Assembly (NCBI GenBank): GCA_964424375.1
Contig: CAYRIH010000001.1
Span: forward strand, 1-64,000
Reading direction: 5' to 3'
Length of the DNA stretch: 64,000 bases
DNA from: CAYRIH01 sp964424375
Lineage (GTDB): Bacteria; Patescibacteriota; Kazan-3B-28; UBA10110
A program made the translations under genes and the position numbers. The notes beneath the pieces were generated by a model. That model saw nothing but the letters and a program-made list of their open reading frames with translations. It searched no databases and had not been told where the DNA came from. Of the stretch, positions 44,263 through 54,157 are shown one piece after another. The number at the start of each line of letters is the position of its first letter. The first letter of the stretch is position 1.

Positions 44263-47200
44263 TTAATCTCTTTCAACAATTTTAATTTCTTCTGGAGTAA
44301 GATCGTAAAGTTTATAAACTAATTGGTTGATTTGTTTTTCGTATTCTTTGACTTCTTCCTTTTTTGCAGGATTTTTTAAATAATCGATGGATTTGGTAAT
44401 TGCCAAGATCTTATCAACAAGGTGCTCTATTTGTTCCACGATGTCTTTGTTGGATGGTGTGATTGGAGGAATTAAAAGAGGTTCAAGAGCCTGAACACTG
44501 ACGATTACATCACCCGTGCCAGTTTTAGGAGCTTTATCATAAAGCATTTGATTTCCCAATTTAGAATTCATAAACGCGCACAAATATTTCAACTCGCTGC
44601 CTGTCATAATACAAGTGCTATCCTGACAATACATACTTTCATTATCTAAACCAAAACGAAGCACGGAACCAATTCGTTTCCACACAACCTTCTCCTTCTT
44701 AAATTCATTTAGGTATTCATCTTTGGGATTGTTATCTAATTCAAGCCAGTGATGCTGACCTTCCCCAGTACTGTTTCTCGAATAACGACATTGTCCACGA
44801 TTTTTTAGCTTTTCTTCATATTGCGTTAGGTGCTTTAATATCGCTGGAAACTTATTCAGTTCTCTGTGAAATCCATATTTTATCAATATCACCCACAATC
44901 CAGCCCATTCATAATCAAAGCGTTTAATATCCCTTCCGCGTAAAATCGGTTTTAAGATTTCTGCACTTCTGGGATCATCCGCAACAAGACGATCACGGAC
45001 TGCTGTATCGATGATAAACGCTTCATTCAGACCTGTTATGACACCACGATAAATATTTACATCCCACTCTTTCAACGGTTTACCGATTCGTTCTATTTTT
45101 TCTTTTAAGTTCTGCTCAGCCTGATTACCGATAAACCAGGCATCTTCATTCATTTTCGGTAATATGTTTTTATTTTTATCTATAAAATCAGACAATACCG
45201 AATCTTTTACTTCAGTATTAAGTGTTACGCCTGACAACTGACCATAATTATTCCCTTTCTCAATGATAAGAATATTGGTATCAACTGTGGCAGTTTCGAA
45301 AATTCCCGGACCTAAATCAACTAATAAAAGAGGATTGTACGAATTGAAAAGTTTCCTGAGGCTTTTTCCATATCCGGCTCTCATCCATTTATTACTGGTG
45401 ATAAAGCAAAGATGTCCGCCGGTTTTCAAAGTATTAATTCCGTTTTCATAAAAAAGAGAATAAATATCGCCAGTGCGTTCAAAGGATTTATACCCGCAGT
45501 TTTTATACATATCAGCCAATTTCCCACCATCTTTTTGAAGTTGAACATAAGGAGGATTACCAATAACCACATCAAATCCTTTTTTATCTTCAAAAACATC
45601 AATAAATTCCAATTTCCATAGAAAAAATGGTTTTTCTTTTTTGGGATTGTGTAGATTATCTAAAACTTCTTTAATCTTTGCTTCTGCAAGGAATTTGTCA
45701 CCCCAAGAAGCCAAATATTTTTCGCGGCTCTTTTGATTCAACATATTGGCTTTAGCTTCCTCATTTTTTCTTTGCGCCTCCAAATCCTGCTTCCGCTTTT
45801 CTAAGGCCAAACGAATCAACCAATCTTTTATATCATTTATTTCTTTTCGCTTTGCTTGTTTTTCTTTATCATCGTGAATATCAAAATACTCTTTGACGTT
45901 CTTTTTAAGTTCAATGATTTTCCTTTGTTTCTTCCTATCAACTAACAAAGCTGTTTGTTGCCCAGTATCTTCACCATTATAAAATTTTACACCCTCAAAT
46001 TCTTCCAAAAGCGAATTGCCACACATTAGCCGATAATCCAAGTTTGGAAGCGGCTCAATATCTTTTAATTCATAATCAACTACTAACTGAAGCCAGAGCC
46101 GCAATTTGGCGATTTCAATCGCGCCCGGGTCAATGTCTACTCCATAGATACAATTTTGAATAGTTTCCTTTTTTAATTCGTATTCTGTTTTTTTCGCAAG
46201 TTTTTTAGGATGAAGCATTCGCAAAAGCAGGCGCAGACGGACTATTTCATTAAGCATGCCAACCAAAAAAGCGCCAGAGCCACAAGCTGGATCACAAACC
46301 TTGATATTTTTCAAAAGCTCGTCCAATTCAATCACTTCACCTTCAAAGGCGGCAATAGATTTATTTTCACCTTCACGTAAAAATTTAACATATTTTTCCG
46401 CCTTCTTTCGTCCAATTTTTGAAGCGGAATCAAGATAATTTATCAAACTTTCTTGGCACATATAATACACAATCTCTCGCGGGGTGTAATAAGTGCCTTT
46501 ACCTTTACGTAAATTTTCTGACAGTAAATTTTCAAAGACCTTACCAAGCATTTCCGGATCAATCGCAATTTCTTTATCATCCGGGCTTTCTTCTTCAACT
46601 GTAAAATTATAACGATCAAAGACTTCAAAAATCGCTTGGAAAATTTTGTCGTCAAGATAAATTGAGCTATCTCTCCAGTTGTATTCAGCTTCAAAAAGTC
46701 CGCCATTTAAAAATGGGATTCGACAATTAAAATCCTTAGAAAAACTGGGATCGACCGAATCACGACGAGGATTATTTAGGGCATTATAAAATAATTTTTC
46801 TAGATAATCATTAAAAAAATTATTTTTGCTATTTTTTGCTTCTCTAAAAAGATTGCTCAAAAAATTCTTATTACCCTCACCCCATTTGCCACCTTCTGGT
46901 ACACCTAACCAACCCTTCTTTTGGACGAAATAGAGAAATACAATTTGGCCAAGCAGTTTTTTAGCAAAATTTTCCGTATTTAATTGGTTTTTTGAAGCTT
47001 CATTAAGAAAAGTGTGGTTTTTTGAAAGTTCGTCGAGCAAACTTTCAAAAAGCTTGTGATATTCTAAATAAAATTCTTTGGTGATTTTTTCAACCGAAAA
47101 CGCATCTTGTATTTTTTCCAAACTAGAAAAATCACTATCATTGATCCTTTGTAAGAAAGTTTTGTTAGTGAATTCACGACTTACAAAATAAGTAAATCGA

Positions 47201-47598
47201 CGAAAGTTGCTCCACTGGCGGCGAGTGCCAATTGATTTTGGATATATTAACGAGAAACGAAAATTACCACTTGAATCATGGAAAATAAAAATGGCGGCCG
47301 AATATTGTTGGTTCTCGGCAGATTTTAAGATGTTTTTAGCTTTTTCGTATTGGGCTTTTTTGCCAGCACGTTCAGAAAGCTCTTGTTTAACTTCAAAAGC
47401 ACAGATAATAAGACTGTCACCATCAGAAAAATTTATTTCTCCAAGCTTTATACCATTTTTAAAATCATCATCACTATAACGAGAATAGTTTTCTTCTTGC
47501 GCTATAAATTGTCGGTTTTTCTCACGGAAAAAGCGACCAAATTTAGCAACAGAAAAATCACTTATTACTTTTTCTAGAACTTGTTTAGCTTCGCTCAT
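44263..47598 (-). CDS. Eco57I-like restriction-modification methylase (type IIG-like)
   Basis: 1111 residues. N-terminal region has a possible PD-(D/E)xK nuclease core (GDSLIICAFEVKQ near residues 58-70). N6-adenine methylase motifs: VCDPACGSGAFLVG (SAM motif I, about 435-448) and DVVIGNPPYVQLQ (motif IV NPPY, about 677-688). The last 300 residues look like a TaqI/Eco57I-type DNA-recognition region (FIGNQAEQNLKEKI... CAFMNSKLGNQML). Its ATG overlaps the stop of the PLD-SNF2 gene (ATGA at 47595-47598), so both products are made together. Composition as a single-chain nuclease-methylase is inferred. Confidence 0.9.
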   Translation of the reverse strand: MSEAKQVLEKVISDFSVAKFGRFFREKNRQFIAQEENYSRYSDDDFKNGIKLGEINFSDGDSLIICAFEVKQELSERAGKKAQYEKAKNILKSAENQQYSAAIFIFHDSSGNFRFSLIYPKSIGTRRQWSNFRRFTYFVSREFTNKTFLQRINDSDFSSLEKIQDAFSVEKITKEFYLEYHKLFESLLDELSKNHTFLNEASKNQLNTENFAKKLLGQIVFLYFVQKKGWLGVPEGGKWGEGNKNFLSNLFREAKNSKNNFFNDYLEKLFYNALNNPRRDSVDPSFSKDFNCRIPFLNGGLFEAEYNWRDSSIYLDDKIFQAIFEVFDRYNFTVEEESPDDKEIAIDPEMLGKVFENLLSENLRKGKGTYYTPREIVYYMCQESLINYLDSASKIGRKKAEKYVKFLREGENKSIAAFEGEVIELDELLKNIKVCDPACGSGAFLVGMLNEIVRLRLLLRMLHPKKLAKKTEYELKKETIQNCIYGVDIDPGAIEIAKLRLWLQLVVDYELKDIEPLPNLDYRLMCGNSLLEEFEGVKFYNGEDTGQQTALLVDRKKQRKIIELKKNVKEYFDIHDDKEKQAKRKEINDIKDWLIRLALEKRKQDLEAQRKNEEAKANMLNQKSREKYLASWGDKFLAEAKIKEVLDNLHNPKKEKPFFLWKLEFIDVFEDKKGFDVVIGNPPYVQLQKDGGKLADMYKNCGYKSFERTGDIYSLFYENGINTLKTGGHLCFITSNKWMRAGYGKSLRKLFNSYNPLLLVDLGPGIFETATVDTNILIIEKGNNYGQLSGVTLNTEVKDSVLSDFIDKNKNILPKMNEDAWFIGNQAEQNLKEKIERIGKPLKEWDVNIYRGVITGLNEAFIIDTAVRDRLVADDPRSAEILKPILRGRDIKRFDYEWAGLWVILIKYGFHRELNKFPAILKHLTQYEEKLKNRGQCRYSRNSTGEGQHHWLELDNNPKDEYLNEFKKEKVVWKRIGSVLRFGLDNESMYCQDSTCIMTGSELKYLCAFMNSKLGNQMLYDKAPKTGTGDVIVSVQALEPLLIPPITPSNKDIVEQIEHLVDKILAITKSIDYLKNPAKKEEVKEYEKQINQLVYKLYDLTPEEIKIVERD

Positions 47599-50500
47599 AG
47601 TTTTTTATTCTCTATAGCTATAATGATTTCCTTTTTATGATCTTTCTGCCGATTCTTTTCTTTAATTAAATAATCTTCGCCCAACTCATTTCTTAATTCC
47701 AAAATGTCTTTAATTAAATTCTCTTTAAAGTTACCAATCCGGCGCAAAGTATAATCTGCCAAAGTACCATAACTTAAAATATCTTCTTTTAGAGTGCGGA
47801 GGAAGCCTTTGCTTGGCATTAACTCTTCTTTAGTATTTTTAATTAGAAAGTCAAGGTTATTTAATGCTTTCATTTCCAGGCTCTGCTCGCTATTTGGACC
47901 CAAGCGATAATCTTTAAATTCTTGTATTGCATGGTAGGCTTCCCAGAACTGCCCCGTATTCCAATTAAGTGATTTTTCATCGGATGAACAAACAATTTTA
48001 TCAAACACATCCTCAAATGTAGTCTGATATGGCTCGATCTTTTCTGCATCTGTCTTAACCCCACTTATATACAAACGCCCTTTTTTGAAAAATACCAGAA
48101 GTTCGTTATTACGATATTTTTTAGCAACTTTAATGCGAGGTGGATAATTTTCAAGGCTTTCGATTAATTCGGGGTTCCTTTTTTTAATCTTCAAAAATTC
48201 TTTAAGGGCCTTAGTATAAAAACTTTCTTTTTCTTTTTCGTCTGGATTTTGCTGCACACGATTAAATAAACCAGCTGGAGTTGGCTCTTCGTCTATGTCA
48301 AAAATCTTTGAATCTTCACCAAGCGCGGTATGGATAAGAAACATTTTATTGGCAGCAATTTCGCGAGATTGCACCAGTTGAGCACCTTGTTCGGTTGGGA
48401 AAAAATTCACTATATAAAGCTTGTTAAAAACTTTTTTACTAATACGGTTGATGCGCCCAAGTCGCTGAATAACACGCACTGGATTCCAAGGAATGTCATA
48501 GTTGATAACCATGCCAGCTCTATTTAGATTAAAGCCTTCAGAAATCTTGTCTGAAGAAAGGAGGAGCATAAAATCATTATTTTGATCTTTGTAAGAAGCA
48601 TCAAAATTTTTGTTTATTTGATCAATTTTTGAACCTGATAAATTACCAGCAACAACCAACATTTTATCGCCATAATGTTTTTCTAGTGCCTTTTCCAAAT
48701 AGTGTACAGTATCAACATATTCGGTAAAGATAATAATTTTACGCTTGGGTTCACCATTGTTTGGCTTTTTAGCATATTCTTTTTTGAGATGCTCAATCAG
48801 ACAAATGGTCTTGGGATCATTTTTTACTAGATCTAATTTTGAAAGCTTAGCCAAAATTTCATCAAATAATTCAAGATCGGATTGAATATCGGCAATAAAC
48901 TGGTCTTTGAGTGTAAATGAATCTAATTTGTAACGTTTATGGTTTTTGGGATATTCTCCTTTATTTATCTTTTCTTCATATTCAAGCAGATATTTTTCAA
49001 TTTCGTCAGCATCTAGTTCGTAAATTTTTTCCAAAAGAGCACGATCTAATATATACTCGCCGGTTTTATTGATAAACTTCTGGCTATTTTCAGTTATTTT
49101 TTTGAAATTCTTAATACTTTGCTCAAATGATCCAAAGGAGCTTTCAAAACGCTTAACTAACAAGCGACGCATAAAATCAAATAAGTTGCGCTGTTGTACA
49201 AATTGAAAATTCTCTTTTTCGGTTAATTTTTCTTCGCTGATTTTTTTTGCACCAACTTCGTACTCAAACGGACGATAAATTGCACCTTGAAAACGGCTAC
49301 CCTCGTCAGGATCACCAAAATAGTTTTCAAGTATTTCTGTATAGAAATCGGATTGCTCTTTGCTTAATTCAAAAAACCATTCTTGAGGATTAGCTACTTC
49401 TGAGAGTTCTTTCACTTCATTCTTATAATCAGGATTATTTTGCAGATCTAAGCGATTACGTCGGATGGTCACTGGTTCAATTACATTTCTGATTTGTTTA
49501 GCAAGATAACGCGCTCTTTGCGCTACTTTTTTAAGATCAATTTTGTCTTCTTCAAATAACGCTTTGTAGTAATTTTGAGCTTTATTTTTTTTCATACCAT
49601 CAGGTGAATTCCTATATTTCTTAATATAGCCAAGCCGATCAAAAACACCTTTAAACCCTTTGAATTGATCGACAAGATTGCTTTCTAAGGTAATGGAAGA
49701 TTTTTTGGGGGTAATAAACAACTTAAGAAGCGAAAGAATGTCGCCGGGACGATTATTAAACGGGGTAGCTGTTAGCAAAACAACTTGTTTATCTCGACAG
49801 ATGTTTTTTAGAAGTTCGTAGTCCTTTGTGTCTTGATTTCTAAACCAATGAACCTCATCAATTATTACTATTTCAATATCCTGAGTTTTTGCAATGAAAT
49901 CATTCAGTTTGTCTAAATCACCACGTGACCACACCTCCCAATCATAAAGACCGAACTGTTCTTTGTACTTGTTCCAACCAGAGTCTTTTTTCCTTGGGTC
50001 CCCCTTTATTCCAGGTGGGCAAATGATTACACCGCGTTTTTTAAGTTGTTTTGCTACAGCGCAAGCGATAATAGTTTTCCCCAAACCTACAACATCAGCA
50101 ATTATAACTCCTTTATCTTTTTCCATTATGGTGAGTGCTTGCCCTACGGCATCGAGTTGATACCGGTACGGCGTATAACCGTTTTCTTCTAAAGTTTTTA
50201 TCAAAGAATCACTAATTTCCCCTTGCTTAAATGAATCTAGGTAAGTTTTTAATACCAAACAAAAAGCTTCAAATGGCGAGATATCTTTAATAAGTGTTTC
50301 TTTTTCAATTACTTCGACAAGTTTCTTTTTAGTGTCATCATATTCGGTGATTTTTACGGCTTCGTCCCAAAGATCATCAAAATATTTTTCTGCATCATCA
50401 AATCCATAATCTCCAATCTCCACGTTAAATTCGTTCTGAGTGCAAAGACCAGCTTTTGTCAGATTGCTACTACCAGTTATGAATAAATTTTTTCTACCTA

Positions 50501-50930
50501 CTTGGCTTTGCTCTAACTTAAAAAGGTATAGTTTGGCGTGATTAGGTTCATAGGTTTTGCGAATGATTAGTTTATCTTTTTGAATCAACTTAATGAAAAA
50601 TTTCACTTGCTCATAAAACTCTTTAGTATCAAAATTTTCTGTATTTAGAGATTTCTTTACAGATTCAATAAATTTATAAGTTTTTTCCTCGTCTGATAGT
50701 TGTTCGTTCTCGGAAAATTCAATCAACCCAAAATTAGAACGATCAATATTTAACCCCACCAAAACTTTAGTGATAATTTTTGGGTTTGATTTTAATCCTT
50801 TATAAAGCTCTTTGATTCCAGAAAAATAAAAAAATCCGACAAGAAATTTTAATTCTTCGCTTTTTTTAATAAGTTCAAGCAAGCGCTCTTTTAAATCACC
50901 TGTCTCGTTGTTTGTTATAAAATTAGGCAT
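47595..50930 (-). CDS. PLD-nuclease / SNF2-helicase fusion
   Basis: 1111 residues. An N-terminal phospholipase D-like domain (HAKLYLF about residue 130, then FITGSSNLTKAGL, a single HxK site that would need dimerisation) precedes an SNF2-type helicase: VIIADVVGLGKTIIAC (Walker A, about 275-288), VIIDEVHWFRN (about 355-363), LLTATPFNN, and the C-terminal RecA lobe ending NPVRVIQRLGRINRISK (about 820). Such helicase-nuclease chains serve restriction and anti-phage systems, here with the coupled methylase. Own promoter with TATAAT at 50963-50968 and a perfect dyad before the ATG. Confidence 0.92.
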   Translation of the reverse strand: MPNFITNNETGDLKERLLELIKKSEELKFLVGFFYFSGIKELYKGLKSNPKIITKVLVGLNIDRSNFGLIEFSENEQLSDEEKTYKFIESVKKSLNTENFDTKEFYEQVKFFIKLIQKDKLIIRKTYEPNHAKLYLFKLEQSQVGRKNLFITGSSNLTKAGLCTQNEFNVEIGDYGFDDAEKYFDDLWDEAVKITEYDDTKKKLVEVIEKETLIKDISPFEAFCLVLKTYLDSFKQGEISDSLIKTLEENGYTPYRYQLDAVGQALTIMEKDKGVIIADVVGLGKTIIACAVAKQLKKRGVIICPPGIKGDPRKKDSGWNKYKEQFGLYDWEVWSRGDLDKLNDFIAKTQDIEIVIIDEVHWFRNQDTKDYELLKNICRDKQVVLLTATPFNNRPGDILSLLKLFITPKKSSITLESNLVDQFKGFKGVFDRLGYIKKYRNSPDGMKKNKAQNYYKALFEEDKIDLKKVAQRARYLAKQIRNVIEPVTIRRNRLDLQNNPDYKNEVKELSEVANPQEWFFELSKEQSDFYTEILENYFGDPDEGSRFQGAIYRPFEYEVGAKKISEEKLTEKENFQFVQQRNLFDFMRRLLVKRFESSFGSFEQSIKNFKKITENSQKFINKTGEYILDRALLEKIYELDADEIEKYLLEYEEKINKGEYPKNHKRYKLDSFTLKDQFIADIQSDLELFDEILAKLSKLDLVKNDPKTICLIEHLKKEYAKKPNNGEPKRKIIIFTEYVDTVHYLEKALEKHYGDKMLVVAGNLSGSKIDQINKNFDASYKDQNNDFMLLLSSDKISEGFNLNRAGMVINYDIPWNPVRVIQRLGRINRISKKVFNKLYIVNFFPTEQGAQLVQSREIAANKMFLIHTALGEDSKIFDIDEEPTPAGLFNRVQQNPDEKEKESFYTKALKEFLKIKKRNPELIESLENYPPRIKVAKKYRNNELLVFFKKGRLYISGVKTDAEKIEPYQTTFEDVFDKIVCSSDEKSLNWNTGQFWEAYHAIQEFKDYRLGPNSEQSLEMKALNNLDFLIKNTKEELMPSKGFLRTLKEDILSYGTLADYTLRRIGNFKENLIKDILELRNELGEDYLIKEKNRQKDHKKEIIIAIENKKL

Positions 50931-50933
50931 ATT

Positions 50934-50968
50934 TTAGTTATTAAATAACTAATAATACCCTGATTATA
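50934..50968 (-). promoter_or_regulatory. promoter -10 and dyad of the PLD-SNF2 operon
   Basis: TATAAT at 50963-50968 (preceded by GGG) and TTAGTTATT-A-AATAACTAA, a perfect 9+1+9 dyad at 50934-50952, ending a few bases before ATG 50930. Could be an operator or an RNA hairpin masking the start. Confidence 0.6.
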
Positions 50969-51008
50969 CCCTATTCGGATATTCAGGGCTCTGAAAAAGC
51001 ATTATTTC

Positions 51009-51034
51009 TAAACGGCTCACCCATGAGCCGTTTA
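51009..51034 (-). terminator. palindromic terminator, GGCTCA family
   Basis: TAAACGGCTCA-CCCA-TGAGCCGTTTA, eleven-base perfect arms; T-rich on the plus side (AATTTTTG). The TAA of the 40-residue gene is inside one arm. Confidence 0.65.
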
Positions 51035-51154
51035 AATTTTTGTCCTAACAAGCTTTCTTGTGAAAAGAAGCTGTTGAACAAAACCAAACAACGACCACAC
51101 ATCGCTGTCTGACATTTCTTCTATATGTTTCTGTATATCCGAGCTAAGATTCAT
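51032..51154 (-). CDS. 40-residue protein, unknown
   Basis: ATG 51154 to TAA 51032. Begins MNLSSDIQKHIEEMSDSDVW and ends in a basic LLFTRKLVRTKI; one amphipathic helix is likely. TATAAT stands six bases before the ATG, so the message would be almost leaderless. It lies between the GHKL-TIR gene and the PLD-SNF2 gene on the same strand. Possibly a small regulator or antitoxin-like component; unproven. Confidence 0.45.
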   Translation of the reverse strand: MNLSSDIQKHIEEMSDSDVWSLFGFVQQLLFTRKLVRTKI

Positions 51155-51215
51155 GGCCGCATTATAGCAGCCCGATAGTTATTCAAACAAAAAAGACACT
51201 CCGACATCTAGGGCG

Positions 51216-53111
51216 TTACACTAAAGACACATATCTTTTCAGCTCATTTATGTTGTTTGGTTTAGATTGCGCAGTATAATCTAACTTTTTACAAACATCC
51301 ATAATCTTTACAATAAATCTATCAAACTCCACCGTAGTCATCGAGATGTTCCCATCTGCATCTTTAATGCTTGTTTGCCATACAGAGCCGATATCAAGTG
51401 GCGGCTGAGGTCTGTGGCCACTAACATTAAAGATTTTATGATCTTGTTTTGTAATCCAACCAGCTCCAACTTCTGCTACAGCCCCCCATGAAGTAGCCAT
51501 CTCATTACTGGTGATATAAAGTACTAATATTTTTTTATCAGAATAACTATCGACAAAAAAATCTCTTAAATAATCAAAAACACCCGTGACGGCTTCAGGA
51601 ATTCGTGCTCCCTCATTATCACAATTAGTATAAATAATGTCTTCGTCTAAAAAACCATTAAACGAAAGCATCTTATAAACAATGTCTGCCAACGGTTTAT
51701 CCGCTAAAGTGTGACTGATAAGTATTTGTTTTTTCTGTGCGTCCACTTTTGTCTTCAAGCCAAGAAGAGGAAGTGCGGCATTCATTTCACTTTTGACAAT
51801 TTTCTCAATATTTTCAATTTTTTTCTGTCCAATCAATTTTACAATTTTTCCAGCTGCAATTTGAGAAGCGACATTTCTATATTTATCCACTCTCTTTCTC
51901 AATTCCTCTTCATCATGTTTTTGACGTTCTTGTTTTCCCTCATCCCGAATCTTCTTAAGGTGATCAGCATAAATCTCTCGCATAGCCACAATACGTGGGA
52001 GTAAACTATTCCTAACGTGTCCAACAACAAATTGATACCTTGGATCTTCAGTCTTATAACCCTGCCGGTTACTTAAAGCCATATCAGGTAGTTCTGTTTC
52101 TTCAAAAAGATCAACATGGAGCTGACCCACTATATAAACCTCTGGAAGTCTATTTTTACCCACAAGAGGGATAATATTATATTCACCAAGCTTGCCATTA
52201 GAAAGCAATGAAATAAAGTTATCCGGGAAATCGCCAGGATTTTTCTTTCTATCCCGAGTTGTTCTGTAAGCGCCTATCCAACCTTTAATCTCCAAATTAT
52301 ATGGTTTTTCTTCTCCCTGTTTGTTTTTAAGAATTAATGAGGTAGTAATGGGCATCTCTGTCTTCAAAAGTTTCTCCTCGATATTTCCTTTTTTTGGTAA
52401 TAGAGAATCAAAATGAACAGCAAGATGTTTATAATCCTCCCCTAAAGTTATTAAAGCACCTAGTCCTTGAACCATTTCTTTGTCAAATGAATCCACCGTG
52501 ATCTCCGCGGCATCGGTGATGATATGAATTTTAAACTTTTCGTTTACGAGAGGAAAAATTTTTAAAAGATTTTTCTTAATTGCAGCAACAGTCTTATGCA
52601 TTCCATATTGGGGATTTGTCATTACTATTGAGGTGCCTTTAGCAGAAACTCGTTCAAATTTTATAGCTTCGTCACTTAAAGGTTTTAATTGATGGTCTTT
52701 CCCAACATGACGAGATAAAACAAATCCAGATTTTTCTCCATTCTTTACAGTTATCACCAAAACATTCTCTGAAACTGCAAGAGCGGCTAGTTTGCCTATT
52801 CCCTTTCTACCAATTTTTCTACGACGCCCGTCTTCGGTGTAAGAGTCTTTTTCTGTAATACGAGTTTCAACCGCAACATTTAAATATTTTTTTATATCCC
52901 CTGTTTGATATGACATTCCAGATCCATCATCTTCAACAATTATTTTATTCTTTTTCTGAATTATATAAACATTGGACGCATTGGCATCATATGAGTTAGC
53001 TATAAGTTCTGCCAAAACAAAATAAATGTTTGTATACAAACTTGGTCCTAATAATTCTAAAATTCTTGGATTAATGTTGATTTTGTATTCGCGATCACTC
53101 GGTTTATTCAT
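51216..53111 (-). CDS. GHKL ATPase (HSP90/MORC-like) with C-terminal TIR-like domain
   Basis: 631 residues from ATG 53111, which overlaps the methyltransferase stop (ATGA); a longer frame reading back through that gene is not needed. GHKL motifs: NIYFVLAELIANSYDANA (N box), VEDDGSGM (G1), IGRKGIGKLAAL (G2). A helical middle (about 370-450) leads to a TIR/SEFIR-like domain: QKKQILISHTLADKPLADIVYKML, GARIPEAVTGVFDYLRDFF, KKILVLYITSNEMATSWGAVAEVG with a conserved W-x-x-x-E-x-G. Likely a defence sensor/effector working with the coupled C5 methyltransferase; enzymatic output (NAD cleavage or not) unknown. Confidence 0.85.
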   Translation of the reverse strand: MNKPSDREYKININPRILELLGPSLYTNIYFVLAELIANSYDANASNVYIIQKKNKIIVEDDGSGMSYQTGDIKKYLNVAVETRITEKDSYTEDGRRRKIGRKGIGKLAALAVSENVLVITVKNGEKSGFVLSRHVGKDHQLKPLSDEAIKFERVSAKGTSIVMTNPQYGMHKTVAAIKKNLLKIFPLVNEKFKIHIITDAAEITVDSFDKEMVQGLGALITLGEDYKHLAVHFDSLLPKKGNIEEKLLKTEMPITTSLILKNKQGEEKPYNLEIKGWIGAYRTTRDRKKNPGDFPDNFISLLSNGKLGEYNIIPLVGKNRLPEVYIVGQLHVDLFEETELPDMALSNRQGYKTEDPRYQFVVGHVRNSLLPRIVAMREIYADHLKKIRDEGKQERQKHDEEELRKRVDKYRNVASQIAAGKIVKLIGQKKIENIEKIVKSEMNAALPLLGLKTKVDAQKKQILISHTLADKPLADIVYKMLSFNGFLDEDIIYTNCDNEGARIPEAVTGVFDYLRDFFVDSYSDKKILVLYITSNEMATSWGAVAEVGAGWITKQDHKIFNVSGHRPQPPLDIGSVWQTSIKDADGNISMTTVEFDRFIVKIMDVCKKLDYTAQSKPNNINELKRYVSLV

Positions 53112-54148
53112 AGGACGTTCATTACATGTTCTATAATAGTTTTCCCAATAACTTGACCTAATACAGGTGGCACCGCATTCCCTATATGCCGACAAAGTTG
53201 TGTCATTGGCAAATCTCCAAATTCGTATGAAATCGGGAATGTCTGTAATAATGCGCCCTCTCTCAACGAGATTGCACGATCTTGCTCGGGATGTCCAAAT
53301 CGTCCAGAACCATAACTAGCAAACTGTGTCGTAATTGTAGGTGATACATTATCCCAACTCATACGCCCATATACAGAAGTATATGTTTGTCCACTATCTT
53401 TTTGATAACATGCAGGCAATATTTTTTTGGCCCAATCTTTCCATGATCCACCTGGTTTTGATTGCTTAATACGTTTTAAATTGATTGGAATCAAACTTTT
53501 TGCTTGATGCATTTTGTCTTCTTCATGCCTCTGCCCAGCTTTTAGACTTGGAAGTAGTTTTATGGTATCGCCTACCGTTACATAATTCTCTTTTGAGTGT
53601 GTTGTTTCTGGGACTTTAATATTCCCAAGTTTTGAAGCAAGTAAGATGAGTCTACTTCTGTTCTGTGGCACTCCATAATCTGGAGCATAAACAACATCAA
53701 AATCAACTTTATATTTCATCTTTTTCAGTTGTGTCACAAAGTTCTTAAAAACATTAGTTTTAATTACTCCTCGAACATTCTCCATTGAAACCACTTCTGG
53801 TTTGATAATCTGAATTGCACGCACAAAATGATCTAGGAGGTTCCATCTCTCATCTTTTTCGTTATTGTGCAGTTTATGTGTATGTGCCGAAAATGGTTGA
53901 CACGGAGCACAACCGACAAGAACTTTAACGCCTGATTTCGAATATATATTTTTTAACTCCCTAAAATCATATGTTGAAACATCTGTCAGTATAAACTTGG
54001 CATTATTGTTTTTTTCATATGTGACAGCACATGATTTATCATTATCAAGACCAGCTAGAACATGAATACCCGCTTTTCTAAGCCCATAAGTCAGCCCACC
54101 AATTCCACTAAATAAGTCAATTGCCTCAATTTTTAATTTTTTTTTCAT
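53108..54148 (-). CDS. DNA (cytosine-5)-methyltransferase
   Basis: 346 residues. AIDLFSGIGGLTYGLRKAG (motif I), VGCAPCQPFSAH (motif IV, catalytic Cys), VSMENVRGV (VI), APDYGVPQNRSRLILLA (VIII), a variable target-recognition region around 210-260, then RHIGNAVPPVLGQVI (X). Methylates cytosine C5 in a specific DNA sequence. Target unknown. Coupled by ATGA to the GHKL-TIR protein, so it probably marks self DNA for that system. TATAAT about 30 bases upstream. Confidence 0.95.
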   Translation of the reverse strand: MKKKLKIEAIDLFSGIGGLTYGLRKAGIHVLAGLDNDKSCAVTYEKNNNAKFILTDVSTYDFRELKNIYSKSGVKVLVGCAPCQPFSAHTHKLHNNEKDERWNLLDHFVRAIQIIKPEVVSMENVRGVIKTNVFKNFVTQLKKMKYKVDFDVVYAPDYGVPQNRSRLILLASKLGNIKVPETTHSKENYVTVGDTIKLLPSLKAGQRHEEDKMHQAKSLIPINLKRIKQSKPGGSWKDWAKKILPACYQKDSGQTYTSVYGRMSWDNVSPTITTQFASYGSGRFGHPEQDRAISLREGALLQTFPISYEFGDLPMTQLCRHIGNAVPPVLGQVIGKTIIEHVMNVL

Positions 54149-54157
54149 AAATCTATT

